From IMG/VR virus record IMGVR_UViG_3300027747_004424, positions 1-28,346 of that record: a stretch of 28,346 nucleotides of DNA; one strand, given 5' to 3'. Positions 13,928-22,140 of the stretch are shown one piece after another; within the stretch, counting starts at the first letter, position 1; every line of letters begins with the position of its first letter. The translations under genes and the position numbers were made by a program. The notes below the pieces were generated by a model. That model was given only the letters and a program-made list of their open reading frames with translations. It had not been told where the DNA came from and did not search any database. The DNA is from a virus.

Positions 13928-14941
13928 TTAAATTTGCGACAACAACATCTTAGCTTGCAGACCGTCGTACGTATTAGCTAAAATAAATTTCTCTGCTATA
14001 CTATCCAGCTTGTGTGCAACACAAGCATCGTTTATATCCTTGAATCGTTTCAACTCTTTTGGCCATAAAAATACTTTATATCCTTGCTTGATCAACATGC
14101 CTGTTTTCTTTTTACTGGTCTGATCTTTTCTTTGATTGTCTAATACCCAGACAATCTCATGAGATATAAAATGCTTCAACTGTTCTTTTTGTTTGTCAGT
14201 GAAAGTGTCACCCTTGCCCTCTGTAATACCTGCAACTGCAATTCCATTTGAAATAAAGCATGCATCTAGCGGTCCTTCAGTTATGAAGATATATTTACTT
14301 TTATCTGTAATATTGTTAATACCAAACAGAGTCTTTTCACTGTTACTCTTGGATAGATATTTCGGTGCAGCCCACCCTTTCTTCTCCACTAAAGTTCTCG
14401 ATTGATAATGTACTATCTTATTATCTGCATCATAAAAAGGTATTACTAATCTGTCTCGGTGAACCCGGTCAGTTAGACTTATCCAAAAATCTTTAGGTCT
14501 GTTAACTGCTGTATCTAACCGCCGCTGATGAATCACATCTAACGCTTTTTGTACAAATTTATTATCCTTATAAAACTCAACTTGTGTGCTGTCACTCAGA
14601 TTAATTGAATCTTGCGGCAAGGTTTCAACAGTAACAGGTTTTTCCAATTCTACATCTACAACTGGCTCAGTTCTAGCACTTCCACTCTCTTTCAATACCT
14701 CAGCATAATTCATGCCAGATACTTGCTGTATCCATTTTATTGGTCGTACACTCAAACCACAATTATGACAAAATACTAAATTCTTTTTAGTTACATAATA
14801 CAAACGTCTTTTTTTACCCCATGATTTGCCTTCTCGACAAGTTGGACAACCACCATTGTATGCTTTTGAAAGTCTATTATACTTTGGATAGCCAGCGTAT
14901 TGGTAGAATTTAGATACAATATAATCTTCAGCTAATAACAC
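13928..14941 (-). CDS. DNA primase, gp61-like
   Basis: This is a 337-residue primase of the T4 gp61 type (T4 342 residues), which makes RNA primers for lagging-strand synthesis with the gp41 helicase. A zinc-binding domain is seen at the N-terminus: CPTC (Cys32, Cys35) and CHNC (Cys58, Cys61). The Toprim core has ITEGPLDA at 220-227 with the catalytic Glu, and VLDNQ at 266-270 as the second acidic motif. The start is GTG at 14941; no nearby ATG extends it and the zinc domain begins at residue 32 as expected. It is the most downstream of the replication genes on this strand and ends flush against the convergent gene at 13520. Confidence 0.92.
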   Translation of the reverse strand: MLLAEDYIVSKFYQYAGYPKYNRLSKAYNGGCPTCREGKSWGKKRRLYYVTKKNLVFCHNCGLSVRPIKWIQQVSGMNYAEVLKESGSARTEPVVDVELEKPVTVETLPQDSINLSDSTQVEFYKDNKFVQKALDVIHQRRLDTAVNRPKDFWISLTDRVHRDRLVIPFYDADNKIVHYQSRTLVEKKGWAAPKYLSKSNSEKTLFGINNITDKSKYIFITEGPLDACFISNGIAVAGITEGKGDTFTDKQKEQLKHFISHEIVWVLDNQRKDQTSKKKTGMLIKQGYKVFLWPKELKRFKDINDACVAHKLDSIAEKFILANTYDGLQAKMLLSQI

Positions 14942-14977
14942 ACTATGAGTATACTAGAAATTTATACAAAGTCAATA

Positions 14978-15160
14978 TTATTTTTTATTAGGAAGGTCTT
15001 CTATACTAACTAAACCTCTCCTGATAAAAACACCGCTAGCCGGATCAATCCAATGAGCTTCTTTGTGTAGCTTGTTACCAACAACTTTTTCTACGATCTT
15101 TGGTTCAATATATTGACCGCTAATCGGGCTAGGTATTCTTACTGGTCTAACAAAGTCCAT
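14978..15160 (-). CDS. Conserved small protein, 60 residues
   Basis: This short protein has a distinctive sequence: VRIPSPISGQYIEPKIVEKV in the first half and HWIDPASGVFIRRGLVSIEDL in the second. The compact beta-rich pattern with conserved-looking Pro, Gly and Trp suggests a real folded domain rather than a chance frame. No function is known to me. It sits three bases after the preceding gene, so it is co-transcribed with the replication block. Confidence 0.65.
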   Translation of the reverse strand: MDFVRPVRIPSPISGQYIEPKIVEKVVGNKLHKEAHWIDPASGVFIRRGLVSIEDLPNKK

Positions 15161-15163
15161 ACA

Positions 15164-15523
15164 TTATTTAGTGGGAACAAGTTCTTTATCTACTATTTTA
15201 CTTTGCTTCAAACCATGGTGATATTGTTTCCAACATATCTGAAATATAGACGTTGGTAGTATTTTAATGAAAGATATAATTTTATTCTTTAGCCCTCGGT
15301 TCATATCATCAAAAGGCACTGACCTAATCAGCATTTTTGGCAAACTTAAGAACCTGTATTCGGTGCTAGTTTTTTCAACCAAAACAAAAAACTCCCCTAT
15401 GTATTTGCCTGAATTTATAGCGTAAATAGAACCAATTTTAGATTGGTTCTTACTTTTTAATAAACTGGCTAAGCTGTGCAATATCTCTTTCAAGTGAGCT
15501 CCTAGCATCGGGTAACGCCACAT
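15164..15523 (-). CDS. Hypothetical protein overlapping the reductase gene
   Basis: This is a 119-residue protein (114 if it starts at the ATG at 15508). The first 25 codons overlap the end of the reductase gene in another frame. The region most likely to be folded starts with KIGSIYAINSGKYIGEFFVLVE and continues FLSLPKMLIRSVPFDDMNRGL, then a hydrophobic/aromatic segment IISFIKILPTSIFQICWKQYHH. The true start is uncertain because no good ATG lies outside the overlap. I recognise no family. Confidence 0.55.
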   Translation of the reverse strand: MWRYPMLGAHLKEILHSLASLLKSKNQSKIGSIYAINSGKYIGEFFVLVEKTSTEYRFLSLPKMLIRSVPFDDMNRGLKNKIISFIKILPTSIFQICWKQYHHGLKQSKIVDKELVPTK

Positions 15524-16319
15524 TGTATGTTTTTATCTTAGCATTACTAAGAACACAATTGCTTCTATTGGCCTTTGTCTTTAGATCAGCTATCTCGATA
15601 AATTTCCAATTGTCATTAATTATTCCATGTGCTTTCATTATTTCAACCACTTCCTTGGCAGTCATGGACCCTTCATTCACTGTATTAATCGGGCCTGGGG
15701 GCATTTGTCTGTATAAAAATAACATTCTAAAAATAAATTCGTTTAAATCTGTTATACTTGTTAAGCTGTTTGGGCTACTAATTAGTGTATCATATTTGTA
15801 GAGTTTGGTTAGATAATTTTTACTATTCAATGTGCCTTCAAAAGGCATTCTAACTCTAAAAGTATAAACGTATAGATTTTTTACTAAAGTTTCATATGCG
15901 TGCTTACACTTGCTATAATAGCTGCTCATATCACTGTACAACCCAAAATTGGGTTCATCTTCTTCAGTATACTCTTTATCATAGCCGCTATATATGCAAC
16001 CACTACTCACATTGAATACGGGTAAGAAATGTGTACTTGCTGCAAGAGCTATATTATTAGGCACTATAACATTCCAAAACCAACAATCAGCTTTATTCTC
16101 TTCGCATGCATCTACATTAGGTGAACCAGTATAGCCTGAGCAATTAATAATAACTTCAAATTTATCTTTGTGCTCCAATAATAACTTTTGCAGAATAAAA
16201 GGATTTGTATAATCTAACTCTGATCTTCTGTAAGAAATCACTTGTAGATTTTTTTGTCTCAAGAATCTATCAAGCTGAGAACCTACGTAACCTTTTCCTA
16301 AGAGTAATACTGTCTTCAT
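15450..16319 (-). CDS. NAD(P)-dependent sugar-nucleotide reductase/epimerase (RmlD-like SDR)
   Basis: This 289-residue extended short-chain dehydrogenase has an N-terminal Rossmann motif LLLGKGYVGS (6-14), a NVSSGCIYSG strand with the conserved serines (104-112), and the catalytic Y-x-x-x-K as YSKCK (Tyr135, Lys139). The pattern is closest to dTDP-4-dehydrorhamnose reductases and related nucleotide-sugar epimerases, which act in the cytoplasm on nucleotide sugars. In a phage it could supply sugars for virion or DNA glycosylation, or alter host surface polysaccharide. A glycosyltransferase gene lies about 5.8 kb away in the same block. The start overlaps the upstream stop as ATGA. The exact substrate cannot be told. 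Confidence 0.8.
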   Translation of the reverse strand: MKTVLLLGKGYVGSQLDRFLRQKNLQVISYRRSELDYTNPFILQKLLLEHKDKFEVIINCSGYTGSPNVDACEENKADCWFWNVIVPNNIALAASTHFLPVFNVSSGCIYSGYDKEYTEEDEPNFGLYSDMSSYYSKCKHAYETLVKNLYVYTFRVRMPFEGTLNSKNYLTKLYKYDTLISSPNSLTSITDLNEFIFRMLFLYRQMPPGPINTVNEGSMTAKEVVEIMKAHGIINDNWKFIEIADLKTKANRSNCVLSNAKIKTYNVALPDARSSLERDIAQLSQFIKK

Positions 16320-16618
16320 TCGTCAGATTGTTTATTAGTATTGAAGAGCAGTCTGTTAATAGATGCACTCAAAGCATCGGCATCCATCTGGCTCTTTGCA
16401 TGTATGAGATTTACGGGACGGCCTGAGATATCATATCCAAGCACTATGAAGGGACTTAAATACTCAGAAATCAAATTAACGAGATTGTGCAAGTTCTTTG
16501 TCTTTTCAATCTTAATATTTGACTGCTGCACGAGGTGTTCCTGCATTACTGTCCGTAACAAATCTTCAATATTCTTTTTATCAACCTTTTGAATCTTGGA
16601 GGGATTGCTGTCTTTCAT
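16316..16618 (-). CDS. Hypothetical protein, 101 residues
   Basis: The start at 16618 (MKDSNPSKIQ) is chosen because a strong Shine-Dalgarno sequence precedes it and because longer starts would run deep into the upstream gene. The protein is helical: a charged N-terminal half (VDKKNIEDLLRTVMQEHLV) is followed by LHNLVNLISEYLSPFIVLGYDISGRPVNLIHAKS, which looks like a compact alpha/beta domain. The family is unknown to me. It ends with ATGA into the reductase gene and follows the clamp operon. Confidence 0.65.
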   Translation of the reverse strand: MKDSNPSKIQKVDKKNIEDLLRTVMQEHLVQQSNIKIEKTKNLHNLVNLISEYLSPFIVLGYDISGRPVNLIHAKSQMDADALSASINRLLFNTNKQSDE

Positions 16619-16626
16619 ATTATCAT

Positions 16627-16633
16627 CCCCTCC
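16627..16633 (-). promoter_or_regulatory. Strong Shine-Dalgarno site deciding a start
   Basis: The minus strand reads GGAGGGG, eight bases before the ATG at 16618, in the 16-base gap after the upstream stop. Confidence 0.75.
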
Positions 16634-16634
16634 A

Positions 16635-17009
16635 TTATTTGGCTGCTTGTTGGGCTTCTTCACTCTTATATTTAGGACGCTCAACATAATATGGACTATT
16701 CTTGGTCTTATTATTGACACCTTTATCCAACAGATACCTGATAATAACTTCGATACTATCTGTTTTAATGCTATAGTTTCTACATATACGAACCCCACCA
16801 TCATTCAATTCAAACATGATATCATTTAAAAACTCTTTGTTTTGGAAACATGTGATGAATACGCTAGCACCACTAGGATCAACAAGCACTGTCCATCTGC
16901 GAGGATCATGTTGACCGTAGCCATTGAAAATCTTAAGGGCAATAAAGCCATTATCTCTCAATCTCTTTAAAAAGTAACCTGGTGTTTTGATGGAATTTTT
17001 TGGTTTCAT
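16635..17009 (-). CDS. Conserved hypothetical protein downstream of clamp
   Basis: This is a 124-residue protein with a compact, conserved-looking core: TPGYFLKRLRDNGFIALKIF (9-28), DPRRWTVLVDPSGASVFITC (35-54), then FLNDIMFELNDGGVRI and a helix SIEVIIRYLLDKG. The C-terminal tail is Lys/Glu/Gln-rich. In T4 the genes after the clamp encode the clamp loader (44, 62) and RegA. It is too small for gp44/gp62, and its residues do not resemble RegA. It overlaps the clamp stop as ATGA, so it is translationally coupled to the clamp and may act with it. The function is unassigned. Confidence 0.7.
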   Translation of the reverse strand: MKPKNSIKTPGYFLKRLRDNGFIALKIFNGYGQHDPRRWTVLVDPSGASVFITCFQNKEFLNDIMFELNDGGVRICRNYSIKTDSIEVIIRYLLDKGVNNKTKNSPYYVERPKYKSEEAQQAAK

Positions 17010-17734
17010 TTTACTAATGATGAGGCTATGTACTTCGTATTGACAAGACCGCTACTTGTTTCAAATACTATTACCCCTAATTTTGGATTAATACTGCAAT
17101 GTAACTGCTTTACTCTCACACCACTAATTATTCTAATAAGTTCAAAGTTCAAGCACAAAGGTTGCAATTCTACACCACTGTACTCAGCTAGAGGCAAAGA
17201 AAAGCTATCAACATTGTGTCTGGCTTTGTCTGTTAAATCTCCAAATATCTTACCACCGCTTGAGTGTATATATAGTTTATTGCTCTCTGTGGCAAATGTA
17301 CTTCCTCTCAGAAGCTCTAGCAATGTTTTATATTCAATTGTAAATTTTACAGGAAATTCTAATTCCTGTATCTTTTTTACATTAACCTTTGGCACAGTAA
17401 TGATACCATCTTCCAGGAGATGATATTTGAACTTAACACCAGAACCACTATATGAAATATTGTTTTTATCCACCTCAAGTGCCACGGTGTCATTATCTAT
17501 ACAATCAAAAACCTTTATTAGCTTTTTTACATCAGAAATATTAAGATTGACAGGGTTGTCTAAATCTAATTCTGTGTTGTATGTTGTAGATAATATAACT
17601 GATGTATCAGCCGTACATACCACACAACTAATTTCATTATCTGTTAAACTAATGACACAACTGTCATTGATTTTGCCAATGGGCTGTAAAAAACCAGAAA
17701 CAAATATTTTCTTATCTGGTATCGCTAATTTCAC
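17006..17734 (-). CDS. Sliding clamp, gp45-like
   Basis: This is a processivity clamp of about 242 residues (T4 gp45 has 228), made of two repeated beta/alpha domains. The central IDCC-like strands and the C-terminal LGVIVFETSSGLVNTKYIASSL fit the family. It rings DNA to tether polymerase and, in T4, also activates late transcription with gp33 and gp55. I prefer the GTG at 17734 (MKLAIPDKK, like T4 MKLSKD), because TATAATAA lies four bases before it. A TTG at 17752 would add six residues. The stop overlaps the next start. No clamp loader subunit follows, unlike T4. Confidence 0.85.
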   Translation of the reverse strand: MKLAIPDKKIFVSGFLQPIGKINDSCVISLTDNEISCVVCTADTSVILSTTYNTELDLDNPVNLNISDVKKLIKVFDCIDNDTVALEVDKNNISYSGSGVKFKYHLLEDGIITVPKVNVKKIQELEFPVKFTIEYKTLLELLRGSTFATESNKLYIHSSGGKIFGDLTDKARHNVDSFSLPLAEYSGVELQPLCLNFELIRIISGVRVKQLHCSINPKLGVIVFETSSGLVNTKYIASSLVK

Positions 17735-17763
17735 TATCTTATTATAATACAATTAAATCAAAT

Positions 17764-18156
17764 TCAACTCTTTAACTTCTCAATAACCACATTAAGTTTT
17801 TCAATAATATTGTCTAGCTTATCATTAATAGTGTTGGGTGTAATAGGTTTGTTGAAATCAAATACTAATTGATTTGGGTCTTCTGTAGGTTCGGGTACAG
17901 GTATGGGTGCAGCTGCAGGTAGTGGCTGCACAGCCACCGGTTGAGGTTGGTGATAAACAGGTTGAGGCTGAGGGTGAGGCTGATCGAATAAATTTGAAAA
18001 TTGCCTTAAATCTGTCTTCTGAGCTAAGACATTATTAGAGCCACCTACAATGCTTTTATCAATCTCCTTTAAACCTGCTATTGTAGTTCCAAGTATTCCA
18101 ATTAGAGCCTCTTTAGCTCTTGGATCACGAGGATCTAGTGTTTGAATGGAGTCCAT
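17764..18156 (-). CDS. Hypothetical protein with Pro/Gln linker
   Basis: This 130-residue protein lies between SSB and clamp genes. An N-terminal helical segment (residues 1-55) is followed by a Pro/Gln/His-rich linker (58-90, HPQPQPVYHQPQPVAVQP), then NQLVFDFNKPITP and a C-terminal helix DKLDNIIEKLNVVIEKLKS, probably a coiled coil. The LVFDF segment could be a clamp-binding peptide of the hydrophobic kind used by T4 partners, but this is only a guess from its position beside the clamp. It starts two bases after the SSB stop. I recognise no family. Confidence 0.7.
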   Translation of the reverse strand: MDSIQTLDPRDPRAKEALIGILGTTIAGLKEIDKSIVGGSNNVLAQKTDLRQFSNLFDQPHPQPQPVYHQPQPVAVQPLPAAAPIPVPEPTEDPNQLVFDFNKPITPNTINDKLDNIIEKLNVVIEKLKS

Positions 18157-18158
18157 TC

Positions 18159-18968
18159 TTAATCAAGACCGGCTAAAAGGTTTTTTACTGTTTCATCTTC
18201 CAGGATATCTTCTCCTGAAGTTACTGGCGCTACCACAGCAGATTCCTTAGCAATCTTACCTTTTACTGGCTCTTCCTGAGTGTCTGAAGCACAGAAGAAG
18301 TGCTCATTTAGCATCTGTTTGAGTTCATCGTAACTCTTAACAGTAAATACAGTCTCTAGATCAATAATGCTATTGTAAAGACTGTCAATCTTGGATTTAT
18401 CTAACCCCTCCACAGCTTTAGGCATAGAGAATTTACTACTTACATATGTCGGGTAATCGCCCTGTTGCTCCACCTTAACCTTGAGACTTGAACCCTTTTC
18501 ACTCAAATCAAAGATACGGGATCCGAGATCTTCAGCACCTTCACCTTCGATAGCATCCATAATAATCTTATGAAGCTGCTTGCCATACCTCAACACCATT
18601 ACCTTACCATTATTCTCTGGTGTCACAGGATCATTAACAATATAAGCATTCACTAACCACTTTTCTGAGCGAATAATATTTTTAGCTTTATTCTTCTCTT
18701 CATCTGTGCCATTCTTGAGAAGTCGGTAGCGTGTTTCAGCAATAGGATCACGCGCATTAAACGAGGAAGGACTGACAGCAGCAACATATTGCCCTGTGCA
18801 AAGACTGGTCCATCCAAATGTATAGTAATGGAAAAAGGTCTTTTCAGGATTCTTTACATTAGGCAGAAGTCTTACAGTATAAGTATTTCCTACTTCTACT
18901 TTCAAGATATCCTTGTTTCGAGACTGGGTGTTATTTTTTACGAGAGCACTCTTAATACTCTCAAACAT
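18159..18968 (-). CDS. Single-strand DNA-binding protein, gp32-like
   Basis: This protein has about 269 residues from the ATG at 18968 (MFESIKSALV, like T4 MFKRKS); an ATG at 18989 is also possible. The core resembles gp32: NTYTVRLLPNVKNPEKTFFHYYTFGW, then SEKWLVNAYIVNDPVTPENNGKVMVLRYGKQLHKIIMDAI, the same order as the T4 WANILVVKDPAAPENEGKV block. The C-terminus is acidic (EDILEDETVKNLLAGLD), as needed for gp32 protein contacts. It binds single-strand DNA in replication, recombination and repair. The four zinc ligands of T4 gp32 are not visible; one Cys remains in that region. It stands just after gp59, as in T4. Confidence 0.88.
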   Translation of the reverse strand: MFESIKSALVKNNTQSRNKDILKVEVGNTYTVRLLPNVKNPEKTFFHYYTFGWTSLCTGQYVAAVSPSSFNARDPIAETRYRLLKNGTDEEKNKAKNIIRSEKWLVNAYIVNDPVTPENNGKVMVLRYGKQLHKIIMDAIEGEGAEDLGSRIFDLSEKGSSLKVKVEQQGDYPTYVSSKFSMPKAVEGLDKSKIDSLYNSIIDLETVFTVKSYDELKQMLNEHFFCASDTQEEPVKGKIAKESAVVAPVTSGEDILEDETVKNLLAGLD

Positions 18969-19021
18969 TGAATTTGTAATTACGTTCATATATAGTGATA
19001 TTAATATATTGATCGAATAAA

Positions 19022-19669
19022 TCAAGCATCTTTTTCTAGATTATGTTCAATTTTTTTGAGTCCAATTTCGGCTACCCTTTTAGCAGTTTTACTATTTAAA
19101 TATTTGGTACGGAAGACAGGCACATTATCATAGATTTCGCCAAGTGTAAATCTTAATAAATCTGGATCGTGTTGATTTAAATATTTGTCAAAATCATTAA
19201 AAGCGAATAAATTGTATATACTAATTTTTCTTTCTTTTAAATGAACTATAAACCCGCTTTGAACAGCTTCCCTGTGCTTTAAGTACTGGTCTAGTTTGAT
19301 ATTTTCATTAAAGCAAAAAGTCTGAATAAATCTCAATCCTTTAGAAATACAATTCAGGTGATAAGCATCATCTGGATCAAGCAACATCTTTTTCTTTAAT
19401 GCCAAGGTATACACCTTGATTGCCTTTTGAGATGAAAAGAAATCCAAATCAAATCCACTCTCCCCAGGATATATGGTGTAAGGCGCTTCAAAAAATTCAA
19501 CCACATCCACTGTTCTGTTTCTTGTGAAGAAATTCTTGAGCTTTAAAACCTTAACAAATTGTGGTGAGTCCTCGAAGCCATGCCACTGTTTGCGTAGTCT
19601 GTAAGGTAGCCCGCTTTTTGATCGGGAGGTCTTTAGAAATAAATTATAAATTAATTTTTCTGAGATCAT
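19022..19669 (-). CDS. Helicase loader, gp59-like
   Basis: This 215-residue protein is nearly the length of T4 gp59 (217), which loads gp41 helicase onto gp32-coated forks. The C-terminal half is diagnostic: VQSGFIVHLKERKISIYNLF and FNDFDKYLNQHD match the T4 segment with VQSSYIFKLLQSNIISFETF and DSFLNIIDKHD, and LNSKTAKRVAEIGLKKIE matches the T4 C-terminal helix. The N-terminal half is more diverged. The gene is adjacent to gp32, as in T4 (32-59-33). Its start overlaps the upstream stop as ATGA. Confidence 0.85.
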   Translation of the reverse strand: MISEKLIYNLFLKTSRSKSGLPYRLRKQWHGFEDSPQFVKVLKLKNFFTRNRTVDVVEFFEAPYTIYPGESGFDLDFFSSQKAIKVYTLALKKKMLLDPDDAYHLNCISKGLRFIQTFCFNENIKLDQYLKHREAVQSGFIVHLKERKISIYNLFAFNDFDKYLNQHDPDLLRFTLGEIYDNVPVFRTKYLNSKTAKRVAEIGLKKIEHNLEKDA

Positions 19670-19926
19670 TTTCTAGAGTTTATATATTTCATTATGTATT
19701 TGCTTTTACATAAAGAAGGATCAAACTCTAAGAATATTCTAACCGCGGAAATATCATTATCAACATCAAGCATGCATTGGAATAAATTCTTCACATTTTT
19801 ATTTTGCAAATACAGAAGAAGTATATTAGCCAAGTTATATTTTTTACTAAATGCTATACAAACATAGCTACAAAATGTTCTAAAAAGATGATCAGTCTCT
19901 TCCCTATTAATATTATTAAAGTTCAT
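19666..19926 (-). CDS. Hypothetical protein, 86 residues, gp33 position
   Basis: This is a small helical protein with several Cys and aromatic residues (LFRTFCSYVCIAFSKKYNLA and NLFQCMLDVDNDISAVRIF). It occupies the place that the late-transcription co-activator gene 33 holds in T4, directly before 59 and 32, but has no gp33-like hydrophobic clamp-binding tail and I see no sequence match. It overlaps both neighbours, so it is a real translationally coupled gene. The function is unassigned. Confidence 0.65.
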   Translation of the reverse strand: MNFNNINREETDHLFRTFCSYVCIAFSKKYNLANILLLYLQNKNVKNLFQCMLDVDNDISAVRIFLEFDPSLCKSKYIMKYINSRK

Positions 19927-20797
19927 TTGGCAGCAAGGTCTTACTGAAATTTATAAACACATCATTAAGAATGCCACCCGAAGAATTGGCATGACCGCCA
20001 CCTGCTGCTAAATTTTTAGCCAATGTGTTCAAATCGCAACCACATTCCTTTTGCTTTCTAAAGCTAACCTTGCCGCTTTTGAGGTTAACCACAACACCTA
20101 TATTAGTCTGAATCTTCGATAATAGATACTCGGCAACATCATTTACAGCAAAATCAGCAAACGTACTGCCTATAGTATATTGCTTATCGTCATGCGTAAC
20201 AACCCCTCTGTAGAACTGAAGGCTTTTGAGAGTCTCTCCCAGTCTCTTGAGATAAAAGGCAATTATGTTCTTTTGAAATTTAGTAAATCCACAAAACCCA
20301 TTCTGGAATTCATCATAAAATTTTGCAACCCTATCACCCTGATAACTCCAAAACAAATAGTTTAATAGTTTCGATTGCGGTAACTTGTGCTCGTAACTAT
20401 CATAATCATTAGCTAGCAAGAGTAGTAATTTTTTAGCTTTGTCTAAGTTAGGTTTTAAATAATTGTAAGCTAGTATACAGGTACTAGCCGCTTCCTCTGC
20501 TATCACCTGTGCTTTGGTAAATTTAGACTTTTTCTCTATGGTCGAAGCATGGTGATCGATAATAGTGACGTTTGGAAAATCAAACAACATCTCATTGCCT
20601 TCTGGACAAATATCACATATGTAAATCCTGTCAAACTTATCAATATTCTTCAAGATAGTATTCTTCCAGTATGTACTAAAATCTGCTGTGGTTAGTGGCT
20701 TCACAGGTATTCTTCTTCCCTTGAACCAACACACCACACAGTAAGACGCAGCACCATCGAGGTCAGTATGTGTTATAACGAGCTCTGTAGTGTTCAT
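19916..20797 (-). CDS. DHH-family phosphoesterase
   Basis: This 293-residue enzyme of the DHH/DHHA1 family shows HTDLDG (10-15), CDICPE (61-66), the signature DHH (81-83) and a C-terminal GGGHANSSGG (266-275), all as in NrnA/RecJ-type proteins. These enzymes use two metals to hydrolyse phosphodiesters in short oligonucleotides, cyclic dinucleotides or single-strand DNA ends. In a replication block it may recycle nanoRNA, process ends, or destroy host cyclic-nucleotide signals. The size favours NrnA-like enzymes over full RecJ. Its start overlaps the stop of the helicase gene (TAATG), suggesting linked expression. Substrate choice is not decided by sequence. Confidence 0.85.
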   Translation of the reverse strand: MNTTELVITHTDLDGAASYCVVCWFKGRRIPVKPLTTADFSTYWKNTILKNIDKFDRIYICDICPEGNEMLFDFPNVTIIDHHASTIEKKSKFTKAQVIAEEAASTCILAYNYLKPNLDKAKKLLLLLANDYDSYEHKLPQSKLLNYLFWSYQGDRVAKFYDEFQNGFCGFTKFQKNIIAFYLKRLGETLKSLQFYRGVVTHDDKQYTIGSTFADFAVNDVAEYLLSKIQTNIGVVVNLKSGKVSFRKQKECGCDLNTLAKNLAAGGGHANSSGGILNDVFINFSKTLLPNEL

Positions 20798-22140
20798 TAT
20801 TCTTCTACCAACGAGGTGAGCGATCTGGAGAATTGCACTGCTTCTTCACTTTCGTTTATAGTTTCGTCCTCTGTAATTGTTAATGTATTGTAATCCACCT
20901 TGAGTGCAATACTACCAAAATTAGGCCCGAAGCGATTCTTCGACATACCTAAATTAATAATACCCAATTCCTTATCTTCTTCTTTTTGCCAAATAGAAAT
21001 GATGGCATCGGCCGTTGTAGCTAATCCTATACTTTCAGAAATTGTCTCTAGACCTGGATTATCAATATTAAACCCAGATCTGTTTAACTGTGTTGCAGAT
21101 ACAATAGGACAATTTAATTCATAGCTAATTGCACGTACTTGTTGAGCGCTATATAAAACTCTTTCATAACTATTATTACCAACAGGGCTATGCAGTAGAT
21201 TCAAATAATCGAGAACTATTAAATCTATTTTAATATTCTTCTGTACTAATTTCTTAACAAAAGCTTTAAGTTGGTGCGGGGTTAATGTTGATGGGGGGAA
21301 TTCCTTAATAATAATCTTTGGCTTTTTACTTGTTAGAATTTGTGTCATTGATTCTTTAAGAAGTTGACTATCCTGCTTCAAATGTGAAATAGGTATGCTC
21401 GTAATAGAAGACGACAAGCGTCTTGCATACATCATTTCGCTCATTTCCAAAGAAACAAGCAAAACATTTTTACCGAGAAGCGCAACATTACTAGCGATAT
21501 TGCCCAGAAAAATACTCTTACCCACATTTGTTTCACCGGCAAACACATACAAAGATCGCCCGTTCTCAGCTAACCCACCACCCAGCTTATGATCAAGCCA
21601 TTTCCAACCAGTTCTAATACAAGGTTCCTCTCTGTTGAGCTCTTCAATAAAAACATCAATATCTTTGAATAAATCTAACCCCATCTTTTGTGATAGGTTT
21701 ACACTTACTGCCTTTTCGATCTTCTGCAATAATTCAGAGGTATTCAGTCTTTTATTATCAAGCTTTTCAGCAGCATCTAGCAGAGTATTAAACACTCCCT
21801 TTTCCTTTAAAAAGAGCTCAGTATTTTCTGCAAGTTCTGCTCTTTCGAATTTTTTATCTAAATCTATAAACGATGAAACTACTCGCTTGAAACTTTCCTT
21901 CAGTTCATCTGTCGTCAAGTAAGCCTTAATCTCTGTATTACTAGGAACTGTTCCATGCTTGCTGAAGAACTCAATAATAATTTTTATGACGTTCTGTATG
22001 TCTTTACTTCTGAAAAATTTTACTTCCAGATGATCTATGATGGCTGATAGATAAGTGGCATCAATCAAGCAATTATAGACTATAACAGTCTCGTAAAAAT
22101 CTAAATCTAAACTTTTATCTTTTTCTTTTATTTTGTCCAT
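20797..22140 (-). CDS. Replicative DNA helicase, gp41/DnaB-like
   Basis: This 447-residue hexameric helicase (T4 gp41 475) has an N-terminal helical domain (1-150), then a RecA-like core: Walker A AGETNVGKS (201-209), SLEMSEMMYARR (230-241), Walker B DLIVLDYLN (306-314), an ATQLNRSG motif and a C-terminal SKNRFGPN loop. It unwinds the fork and stimulates the primase encoded about 6 kb downstream. The helicase loader and SSB genes follow on the same strand. Its first codons overlap the end of the glycosyltransferase gene by 13 bases. Confidence 0.93.
   Translation of the reverse strand: MDKIKEKDKSLDLDFYETVIVYNCLIDATYLSAIIDHLEVKFFRSKDIQNVIKIIIEFFSKHGTVPSNTEIKAYLTTDELKESFKRVVSSFIDLDKKFERAELAENTELFLKEKGVFNTLLDAAEKLDNKRLNTSELLQKIEKAVSVNLSQKMGLDLFKDIDVFIEELNREEPCIRTGWKWLDHKLGGGLAENGRSLYVFAGETNVGKSIFLGNIASNVALLGKNVLLVSLEMSEMMYARRLSSSITSIPISHLKQDSQLLKESMTQILTSKKPKIIIKEFPPSTLTPHQLKAFVKKLVQKNIKIDLIVLDYLNLLHSPVGNNSYERVLYSAQQVRAISYELNCPIVSATQLNRSGFNIDNPGLETISESIGLATTADAIISIWQKEEDKELGIINLGMSKNRFGPNFGSIALKVDYNTLTITEDETINESEEAVQFSRSLTSLVEE

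Noticed and set aside
16619-16804. Longer N-terminus for the 101-residue protein upstream of the reductase
   Set aside because: It would overlap the preceding conserved gene by 170 bases, while the ATG at 16618 has a strong Shine-Dalgarno sequence.
17028-17423. Plus-strand frames antisense to the clamp gene (also 17427-17747)
   Set aside because: The clamp is clearly coded on the minus strand. These frames have no start signals and no protein-like motifs.
18969-19025. Longer N-terminus of the SSB from a TTG
   Set aside because: The added residues do not look like gp32, and the internal MFESIK start matches the T4 N-terminus.
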